Below are positions 54,501-60,242 of a stretch of DNA of 64,000 nucleotides, in pieces (within the stretch, counting starts at the first letter, position 1; each line of letters starts with the position of its first letter). Below the pieces are notes generated by a model. That model made no database searches. It was not told where the DNA came from and saw only the letters and a program-made list of their open reading frames with translations. This stretch comes from Lewinellaceae bacterium (GTDB lineage Bacteria > Bacteroidota > Bacteroidia > Chitinophagales > Saprospiraceae): positions 1 through 64,000 of the forward strand of contig JACJYO010000009.1 in the NCBI GenBank assembly GCA_020636075.1, given 5' to 3'. The translations under genes and the position numbers were made by a program.

Positions 54501-55004
54501 GATAAAAAACTCAACCACTTCACACCCAAAGAAGAACTGGACCAGAAATCGCGGCGCCGGCCGGGTTGGTTTATGCAGGAGGAGTACATCTTTGAGCGCC
54601 ATGCGGTGTTTGCTAAAAATTTGGTGGAAGCAGGCGGTATTGTCGGCATCGGTTCCCATGGCCAGTTGCAAGGGCTGGGCTACCATTGGGAACTGTGGTC
54701 TGTCCAGTCGGGCGGAATGTCGACGCACAATGCCCTGAAAGTGGCTACCATTCTGGGTGCCGAAGCCATTGGCCTGAACAAGGACCTTGGCTCCCTGGAA
54801 CCCGGTAAACTCGCCGACCTGCTTGTATTGGATGCCAATCCGCTGGAGGATATCCGCAATTCAAATACGATCCGTTATGTGATGAAAAACGGCCGCCTGT
54901 ATGAGGGCGATACCCTGGATGAAATTTATCCAACCCCACGCAAGGCGCCGGATTTGGAGTGGGGTGGTGCGGCACCGGCTGGCGTGCCGGGGATGCGGCG
55001 GTAA
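51588..55004 (+). CDS. Secreted amidohydrolase fused to a WD40-like (PD40/TolB-type) propeller
   Basis: 1138 residues. A signal peptide runs to about residue 24 (CSLRAQ). Two runs of PD40-type blades (SPDGQTIAF, SPDGKYIAYTSDLDGNENIW, SPDSREIAYVTW) cover about residues 55-620. A strongly charged Lys/Glu/Asp linker follows (about 658-707). The C-terminal half (about 720-1120) is an imidazolonepropionase/prolidase-like amidohydrolase with VDTHAHMW (metal ligands His784 and His786), a KMYMAGNRQHRQW segment that may carry the bridging lysine, the GHEHAFP motif and LEPGKLADLLVLDANPL. The usual 'GSDxG' near the active site reads GIGSHGQLQ. This architecture is common in Bacteroidota and its substrate is usually unknown; a periplasmic peptidase or hydrolase role is inference. 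It is followed after 27 bp by gene 55032, probably as an operon. Confidence 0.9.
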   Translation: MKTTRFCLLLLTMAALPLCSLRAQDNEPASDSTKTEKKKDNKAGLPLKPGRTLELETTEGTWMSLDVSPDGQTIAFDLLGDIYFMPISGGKATRITKGLAFDTHPKFSPDGKYIAYTSDLDGNENIWIKELATGDSTQITKEKTDYVQSAEWTPDGEYLVVAHGRRNLKVFLFHKDGGGGVQLIKEPETDKFIEPAFGPDGRYLWLSQRKSDWQYNAQLPQYQLTVYDRETGELEVQTNRYGSAFAPTLSPDGEWLVYGTRYNTETGLVKRHLKTGAESWLAYPVQRDEQESRARLGVYPAMSFTPDSKFVIASYGGKIWKLPIAGGVAQAIPFAVKETLDLGPKVHFDFPISDDEMMTVTQIRDAAISPDGKKVAFTALNRLYVMDYPAGKPQRLTTANYTEAMPAWSPDSREIAYVTWEGKSGHIFKVPATGKGQPQRLTREDGTYSQLAWDPNTNRIAFVMGPAQAYQDAIGPGAFGATRYLAWIPAGGGAIQQIERVAGRQNPHFVKGKERVFLYHDKKGLVSIRWDGTDEKEHLKVTGITTFPALNPALDHLEGGHGLLVPSMQEPAPKPSNAGLIMMAPEGDKALAQINNEIYVVTVPVVGGKVPELNVAEPEKSAFPSWKMTDLGGEFPQWSSDAKAVYWSLGNAYVRYDLEEAKAFAEKMKAEKKAREKAKAEKDEKDEKEDKKADEKKEDEKKYEPAEIRINVEVPRDIPKGTLLLMGARLITMNGDEIFEEGDILIENNRIAAIGATGSISVLAGTETRDLHGKTIIPGFVDTHAHMWPNWGIHKNQIWIYAANLAYGVTTTRDPQTATTDVLTYGDMVEAGRMVGPRIYSTGPGVGFWSYRIKDLDHAKKVLKQYSEYYHTKTIKMYMAGNRQHRQWIIEAAKEQGLMPTTEGALDFKLDMTQVMDGYPGHEHAFPIYPLYKDVLSLMTTTHTAYTPTLLVSYGGPWAENYYYATEDVQGDKKLNHFTPKEELDQKSRRRPGWFMQEEYIFERHAVFAKNLVEAGGIVGIGSHGQLQGLGYHWELWSVQSGGMSTHNALKVATILGAEAIGLNKDLGSLEPGKLADLLVLDANPLEDIRNSNTIRYVMKNGRLYEGDTLDEIYPTPRKAPDLEWGGAAPAGVPGMRR

Positions 55005-55031
55005 GCAGTTAGGTTTCAGAAAAAAAGCGTC

Positions 55032-56069
55032 ATGCATTCCAAACAATACGGAGGAAAATTAACAAAACAACTGATCGCGCAGTACCAGCAGTCCGATAAT
55101 TGGAAAGACGGACAATTTCAAAATCTGGAAGAGACCAAAGTAGATATCAGCCTGTATGAAATTCCGGGCATCATTTACAAGCAACTTCGGAACAGAGGCA
55201 GCAGAGTGCCCGCCGAACCCTTGCCGGTGATGCCTTTTCAGCAAGCTGATTTTTTGGCGCCTTCGCAGGAATCCAAATTCATCTGGTATGGACATTCCGC
55301 AGTTTTAATGCGGATAAACGGTCAAACCATTTTTATCGACCCGATGCTGGGGCCCAATGCCTCACCTATTGCGCCTTTTTCAACCAACCGTTTTTCTGAA
55401 AACACCTTGCAGCTGATTGATGCGTTTCCGGAAATCGATCTGATGCTGCTCACCCACGATCACTACGATCACCTGGACTATGCCAGTATTCAAAAGCTGA
55501 AACTAAAAACGAAGCGATATTTTGTTGCCTTGGGTGTCAAGCGGCATTTGGTCAGCTGGGGTATCGAACCGGACCTGGTCACCGAATTTGATTGGTGGAA
55601 CCATCATGTTTTTGAAAACATCAAAATAACGTTTACACCCACCCGGCATTTTTCCGGTCGCGGGCTCACCGACCGCGCCAGGTCACTATGGGGTGGTTGG
55701 GTGTTTAAAACCGCATCGGAAAATATCTGGTTTAGCGGCGACGGCGGCTACGGAAGCCATTTTGTTGAGATTGGCAACCGCCTGGGTCCCTTTGATTTTG
55801 CCTTTATGGAATGCGGTCAATACAATGAAAGCTGGCGGCAAATTCACTTGTTCCCCGACGAAAGTGTGCAGGCGGCGATCGATGCGCAGGCGAAAAAAGC
55901 AATGCCCGTGCACTGGGCAGGATTTTCACTGGCCCCGCATCATTGGACAGATCCCGTGGCCTGGTTTTTTGAAGAATCCTCCCGGAAAAGTTTACCACTG
56001 ACTGTGCCCTTGCTTGGCGAACAAACGTTGTTTTCCGACACCCGGCTGGATAAATGGTGGATGGCCTGA
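55032..56069 (+). CDS. Metallo-beta-lactamase-fold hydrolase, NAPE-PLD/UlaG-like
   Basis: 345 residues without signal peptide. The metal-binding motif THDHYDHLD (His142, His144, Asp146, His147) and later FTPTRHFSGRGLTDR, WFSGDGGYG and MPVHWAGFSLA supply the remaining ligand positions of the N-acyl-phosphatidylethanolamine phospholipase D-like group of the fold. The N-terminal part (SKFIWYGHSAVLMRINGQTI, FIDPMLGPNASP) also matches. Proteins of this group hydrolyse phosphodiesters or lactones; the substrate here cannot be told. The start lies 27 bp after the amidohydrolase stop, so the two are likely co-transcribed. Its stop faces that of the NRAMP gene (42 bp apart, convergent). Confidence 0.88.
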   Translation: MHSKQYGGKLTKQLIAQYQQSDNWKDGQFQNLEETKVDISLYEIPGIIYKQLRNRGSRVPAEPLPVMPFQQADFLAPSQESKFIWYGHSAVLMRINGQTIFIDPMLGPNASPIAPFSTNRFSENTLQLIDAFPEIDLMLLTHDHYDHLDYASIQKLKLKTKRYFVALGVKRHLVSWGIEPDLVTEFDWWNHHVFENIKITFTPTRHFSGRGLTDRARSLWGGWVFKTASENIWFSGDGGYGSHFVEIGNRLGPFDFAFMECGQYNESWRQIHLFPDESVQAAIDAQAKKAMPVHWAGFSLAPHHWTDPVAWFFEESSRKSLPLTVPLLGEQTLFSDTRLDKWWMA

Positions 56070-56111
56070 TCCGTGCGCAACGTTGCATTGAGCCAATGTC
56101 TCAAAGCTTCC

Positions 56112-57989
56112 TCACTGCACAATCAATACCGGTATTTTTACCGCATGCCGCACCGCATCGATCGTTTGCCCGAAAATCAGGTCCTTCAACGTCCGGTGCC
56201 CGTGTGCACCCATGATCAGCAAACTGATTTCATGCTGCTCCACCAATTTCGGCACAGCCTGTTTTGCCGGGCCATAGCCAATGTGGGCTTCACATTGAAA
56301 TCCCAACTCCCGAAGCCGGCTGGCATACTGGTCAAGGTTTTCACGGTCTTCCTCCGTTTCGTGGTCGCTGATATCGGAGCCCATTACCCAGGCGCCGGCA
56401 CTCTCCACCGCATGCAATAAAATATAGCGTGCCTTTTTGCCTCCGAGGTGCAAGGCATGGTTGAGGGCCGCAGTATCTGAATCTGAAAAGTCGAGCGCTA
56501 CACCGATGCGCTGATATTCCGGCGCAGCCGATTCTTCCAGGCCGGCAAAAGCGCCGTGCGGAAGTTTGGCATGGCGTTTTGGGCTGCGCCGAAGCAGGGG
56601 TTTTAGTGTGATATAAACCAGCATGCCACCGGAAAAAAACAGTACGGGCAATATCAGGTAATGCACAATCCAGGCTTGTTCACCGGCGTGTTGTGTCCAT
56701 ACGCCGACCTCCTGAATGACCAACTGTACGTTTAGCCCAACGATTATGCATGCACTTGCCCAACCTCCCAGCTTGGCCCAAAAACCAATGGCAAAGTCGC
56801 CCATACGGTGCTTGTCGCTCACATAATGCAAAAGCGGGATGATGGCAAAACCCAACTGCATGCTCAGGATAACCTGGCTGAGCACCAACATATCGCCGGT
56901 CGAACCTTCGCCGAAAAAACTGATCGCCAGAATCGCCGGCACTACTGCCAGCAAACGGGTGATAAGCCGGCGCAGCCAGGGTGCGATGCGCAGGTGCAGG
57001 TAGCCTTCCATCACGATTTGCCCGGCCAGGGTGCCGGTGACGGTGCTACTCTGTCCGGCAGCGATAAGCGCAATGGCGAACAGTGTCGGGGCATAGCTCT
57101 TGCCCAGCAAGGGTTCGAGCAGCTGGTGGGCGTCCTGGATTTCGGATACACCGTTGTAACCATATTTGTGAAAAACCGCAGCCGCCAGTATCAGGATCGC
57201 GCCGTTGACAAACAGGGCCAGGTTTAGGGCGATCGCCGAATCGATGATGTTGAACCGGATTGCTCGTTTCAAGCCTTGTTTGGAAGGGTCGATCTTTCTC
57301 GTTTGCACCAGGGCAGAGTGCAGGTACAAGTTATGGGGCATTACCGTAGCGCCGATGATACCGATGGCAATAAACAACGCCTCGTCATTTGGGATGGAGG
57401 GGATGAATCCGCCGGCCATTTCCACCACGTCGGGTTTGGCCAAAATCATTTGCACCAGAAAAGCACCGCCAATAATGACAATAAGTCCCAGGATAAACGC
57501 TTCCAGCTTTCGGATGCCCAGATGCATCAGAAACAACAGCAAAAATGCATCGAGCACGCTGATCGCCACGCCCCATACCAGCGGAATGCCAAACAACAAC
57601 TGCAAACCAATGGCCATGCCCAGCACTTCGGCCAGGTCGCAAGCTGCAATGGCAATTTCTGCCAGGATATAATTGAAAATATTGGCTGCCGGGTGGTACA
57701 GCTCCCGGGAAGCCTGCGCCAAATCGCGCCGGGCAACCACCCCCAGTCGCGCACTCAGGCTTTGCAACAACAGGGCGATCAGATTCGACATCAGCAAAAC
57801 CCAGAGCAGGGCATAGCCAAAACGGCTGCCACCGGCCAGGTCGGTGGCCCAGTTGCCGGGGTCCATATAGCCCACACTGACGAGGTAAGCCGGCCCCAAA
57901 AAGGCAAACAGCCGTCGCCAAAAGCCGCCTTTTATGTTGGTTTCAACGGTGCCGTGTACTTCGGAAAGGGAGCGTTCGGGATGTTTCAT
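56112..57989 (-). CDS. NRAMP-family divalent metal transporter with C-terminal universal stress protein domain
   Basis: 625 residues. An NRAMP/MntH-type transporter core (about 25-450) has the TM1 metal-binding motif DPGN (43-46) and the TM6 motif MPHN (217-220), both intact. Known members import Mn2+ or Fe2+ with protons. After two further membrane segments (about 405-470) comes a universal stress protein domain (about 485-625) with YQRIGVALDFSDSD and LLIMGAHGHRTLKDLIFGQT, close to the G-2X-G-9X-G(S/T) nucleotide motif. The fusion suggests cytoplasmic regulation of transport by nucleotide or stress state; this is inference. It lies 149 bp downstream of a DtxR/MntR-type regulator on the same strand, with a tandem 21-bp repeat between them. 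Confidence 0.92.
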   Translation of the reverse strand: MKHPERSLSEVHGTVETNIKGGFWRRLFAFLGPAYLVSVGYMDPGNWATDLAGGSRFGYALLWVLLMSNLIALLLQSLSARLGVVARRDLAQASRELYHPAANIFNYILAEIAIAACDLAEVLGMAIGLQLLFGIPLVWGVAISVLDAFLLLFLMHLGIRKLEAFILGLIVIIGGAFLVQMILAKPDVVEMAGGFIPSIPNDEALFIAIGIIGATVMPHNLYLHSALVQTRKIDPSKQGLKRAIRFNIIDSAIALNLALFVNGAILILAAAVFHKYGYNGVSEIQDAHQLLEPLLGKSYAPTLFAIALIAAGQSSTVTGTLAGQIVMEGYLHLRIAPWLRRLITRLLAVVPAILAISFFGEGSTGDMLVLSQVILSMQLGFAIIPLLHYVSDKHRMGDFAIGFWAKLGGWASACIIVGLNVQLVIQEVGVWTQHAGEQAWIVHYLILPVLFFSGGMLVYITLKPLLRRSPKRHAKLPHGAFAGLEESAAPEYQRIGVALDFSDSDTAALNHALHLGGKKARYILLHAVESAGAWVMGSDISDHETEEDRENLDQYASRLRELGFQCEAHIGYGPAKQAVPKLVEQHEISLLIMGAHGHRTLKDLIFGQTIDAVRHAVKIPVLIVQ

Positions 57990-58047
57990 TGGTAGTAGTT
58001 TGATGGTGGTTAGCAGGGAATTTCTGATTTGCCACAGGCTCTGACTT

Positions 58048-58135
58048 CTCAGCCCACCGGTTCACCTTCTCAGCCCACCGGTTCACTTTCTCAGCCCACC
58101 GGTTCACTTTCTCAGCCCACCGGTTCACCGGTGGG
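58048..58135. repeat. Four tandem 21-bp repeats ending in a palindrome
   Basis: Copies of CTCAGCCCACCGGTTCACTTT start at 58048, 58069, 58090 and 58111. The last runs into ACCGGTGGG, forming a CCCACCGGT / ACCGGTGGG hairpin (58116-58135). The array lies between the metal regulator and the transporter, 60-150 bp upstream of the transporter start. Confidence 0.9.
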
Positions 58136-58138
58136 AGA

Positions 58139-58807
58139 TCAGGAAATTTTCACATACAGATTCTGCCCCACCTTTTCGCTCAGGATAATCTCCTGACCAT
58201 TTTCGGTGCGGACGCGCAACGATTGGTCATAGGGAAAGCGTTCGAGCAATTCAAGTTGGGCGCCCAGGGCGAGGTTCATCTGGTCGAGGTATTGCAAAAA
58301 CGCGGTACTGTGGTCGTCTACGCCGGTCACCACACCCTTGTCGCCAACTTTGAGGGTGGACAGTAACACCTGCTGGCGGAAAGCCCAACGGCCCTCGGCA
58401 TCAGGAATGGGGTCGCCGTGAGGGTCAAATTTTGGGTGCCCAAGAAATTCGTCGAGCCGGTCTACGAGGCCGTTGCCTTGTACGTGTTCGAGTTGTTCGG
58501 CCAGTTCGTGTACCTCATCCCAGGCGAACCCGAGTTTTTCCACCAGCAGCACTTCCCAGAGCCGGTGTTTGCGGATGAGCGCGGTGGCTAATTTGTTGCC
58601 TTCGGGAGTGAGTTGAACGCCGCGGTATTTTTCGTAATCGATCAAACTCTTTTCAGACAGGCGTTTCAACATGTCGGTGACGGAGGCTGCTGTGGTTTGC
58701 ATTTCTGCTGCAATAGCATTGGTTGTCGCCGCTTTGGCTTCTTTTTCCGAAATTTTAAAAATCGCCTTGAGGTAATTTTCTTCTGCCTGGGATAACATGA
58801 GCGACAA
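58139..58807 (-). CDS. DtxR/MntR-family metal-dependent repressor
   Basis: 222 residues. An N-terminal winged HTH (about 5-75, AEENYLKAIFKIS and QTTAASVTDMLKRLSEK), a dimerisation and metal-binding domain (about 76-140, RKHRLWEVLL and LEHVQGNGLVDRLDEFL) and a C-terminal FeoA/SH3-like domain (about 150-222). By hand alignment, Glu104-Glu107-His108 correspond to Glu99-Glu102-His103 of Bacillus MntR (DtxR has Cys at the first position), and His81 to MntR His77. These favour Mn2+ over Fe2+, but the N-terminal Asp/Glu ligands of MntR are Asn and Lys here, so the metal is not settled. A long palindrome upstream (58826-58855) is the probable autoregulatory operator. It is expected to control the NRAMP gene that follows. 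Confidence 0.9.
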   Translation of the reverse strand: MSLMLSQAEENYLKAIFKISEKEAKAATTNAIAAEMQTTAASVTDMLKRLSEKSLIDYEKYRGVQLTPEGNKLATALIRKHRLWEVLLVEKLGFAWDEVHELAEQLEHVQGNGLVDRLDEFLGHPKFDPHGDPIPDAEGRWAFRQQVLLSTLKVGDKGVVTGVDDHSTAFLQYLDQMNLALGAQLELLERFPYDQSLRVRTENGQEIILSEKVGQNLYVKIS

Positions 58808-58825
58808 TTTTTTAGCAAAGGTAAA

Positions 58826-58855
58826 TTATATTTTTAGACAAACCTAAAAATATAA
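58826..58855 (-). promoter_or_regulatory. Palindromic operator upstream of the DtxR/MntR gene
   Basis: TTATATTTTTAG and CTAAAAATATAA are perfect 12-bp inverted arms around ACAAAC, ending 19 bp before the start codon. The TTTTTAG...CTAAAAA layout resembles DtxR/MntR boxes. Confidence 0.75.
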
Positions 58856-58861
58856 CTAATA

Positions 58862-58898
58862 AATAAAAAACCGGACCGCAAGAGGGTAGCGATCCGGT
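58862..58898 (-). terminator. Hairpin terminator after the MoxR gene
   Basis: Read on the minus strand, AACCGGA and TCCGGTT pair around about 17 bp and are followed by TTTTTATTT. The hairpin lies after the MoxR stop and before the regulator's promoter, separating the two units. Confidence 0.75.
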
Positions 58899-58951
58899 TC
58901 AGCGGGTAGCCTTGGCTAGCCGGCTGATTGAAGTCTCGTAGACGGATTTAT

Positions 58952-59917
58952 CTAGAGTAGGGCTTCAATAATATTTTCTTCTGACACGCCTTCTGCTTCC
59001 GCTTTGAAGTTGCGCACAATGCGGTGACGGAGCACCAGGTTGGCAATGGCCTGCACATCTTCAATATCCGGCGAGTACTTCCCGTTGATGGCAGCGTGGC
59101 ACTTGGCGCCCAATGCCAGATATTGGCTGGCACGCGGGCCGGCGCCCCAGGTCAGATAGTTTTCAGCTTCACTGGCCGCTAGCGACGTGTTCGGGCGGGT
59201 TTTTGACGCCAACGATACGCAGTATTCCAGCACATTGTCGGCTACCGGGATTTTCCGGATGAGTTCTTGAAATTCAATAATTTCCGGTCCGGTGAGTACA
59301 TGTTTCAGTTCCACATTGCGCGAAGTAGTGGTGTTTTTTACAACTTCTACTTCTTCGGCATATGCCGGGTAGTTCAGCGGAATGTTGAACATAAAACGGT
59401 CGAGCTGCGCTTCCGGCAGCGGATAGGTGCCTTCCTGCTCGATCGGGTTTTGCGTAGCCAGCACAAAAAACGGTGCCGGCAGTGCATGCCGCGATCCACC
59501 GACCGTTACCACACGCTCCTGCATGGCTTCCAACAGCGCCGCCTGTGTTTTCGGCGGGGTACGGTTGATCTCGTCGGCAAGAACGATGTTGGCGAACACA
59601 GGGCCTCGCAAAAAGCGGAAATGCCGGTCTTCATCGAGAATTTCCGAACCTGTAATATCGGAAGGCATAAGGTCCGGGGTAAACTGGATGCGTTTGAACT
59701 CAAGGTCCAGCACTTCGGCAATGGTGCTTACCAGCAGGGTTTTTGCGAGGCCCGGCACCCCGACGAGCAAGGAGTGCCCGTTTGAAAAAAGTGAAATGAT
59801 CACGGCCCGGACAACATTTTCCTGGCCGACGATAATTTTTCCAATTTCTTTGGAGAGGTCCTTGTACGCTTGGGCTAAGGAATCAATGGCTTCGACATCA
59901 GACTTTTGCTTCGACAT
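58952..59917 (-). CDS. MoxR-family AAA+ ATPase
   Basis: 321 residues, cytoplasmic. Walker A GVPGLAKT (53-60), Walker B NIVLADEINR (Asp115, Glu116), sensor-type ATQNPIEQEGTYPLPEAQLDRF further on, and the C-terminal lid domain. These are all the AAA_3/MoxR hallmarks at full length. MoxR ATPases act as chaperones in the assembly of metalloenzymes or surface complexes and usually sit beside VWA-domain and DUF58 genes. Here no such partner is found: the downstream gene is the metal regulator and the upstream one is uvrA. Its start is preceded by a 325-bp region with a degenerate tandem repeat. Confidence 0.93.
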   Translation of the reverse strand: MSKQKSDVEAIDSLAQAYKDLSKEIGKIIVGQENVVRAVIISLFSNGHSLLVGVPGLAKTLLVSTIAEVLDLEFKRIQFTPDLMPSDITGSEILDEDRHFRFLRGPVFANIVLADEINRTPPKTQAALLEAMQERVVTVGGSRHALPAPFFVLATQNPIEQEGTYPLPEAQLDRFMFNIPLNYPAYAEEVEVVKNTTTSRNVELKHVLTGPEIIEFQELIRKIPVADNVLEYCVSLASKTRPNTSLAASEAENYLTWGAGPRASQYLALGAKCHAAINGKYSPDIEDVQAIANLVLRHRIVRNFKAEAEGVSEENIIEALL

Positions 59918-60086
59918 AACTATTTAGGCGGTGCTTTGTGCTATTTATCGGGATGAATTAAGATTGCGAATCTGCGAAAAAACGCCGGAACGCCGGGAAT
60001 GTTTCGCTGAAAGCGGGCCAAAGGTAGTAAATGACAGCTTTTTTGCTATAAAAGCGGTTGGCTGTATTATCCTTTTCTTTTCCCAG

Positions 60087-60207
60087 GCCTGAAGGCCTGG
60101 GCTGAGAAAGTTCCGTTGATGCCTGAAGGTTTGGGCTGAAAACCCTTATTAGAGCCTGAAGGCCTGGGCTGAGAACACTCCTATGATGCTTGAATGCCTG
60201 GGCGGCG
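60087..60207. repeat. Four degenerate 33-34-bp repeats upstream of the MoxR gene
   Basis: GCCTGAAGGCCTGGGCTGA-type units start near 60087, 60121, 60154 and 60188, with an inner AGGCCT palindrome. On the minus strand they read CTTTCTCAGCCCA, the same core as the 21-bp array at 58048. The 59918-60242 gap contains no supported gene; a short minus-strand ORF across it is a product of the repeats. Confidence 0.75.
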
Positions 60208-60242
60208 AAAGGGCAATTATTCAAAAATGTATGGCTGATGCT

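Noticed and set aside
58048..58135. Possible short CRISPR array
   Set aside because: Units of 21 bp are directly adjacent with no spacers and there are no cas genes.
59958..60224. An 88-codon minus-strand ORF upstream of the MoxR gene
   Set aside because: It is composed mainly of the degenerate 33-34-bp repeats (QALIRVFSPNLQAST-like periodic sequence). Nothing suggests a protein.
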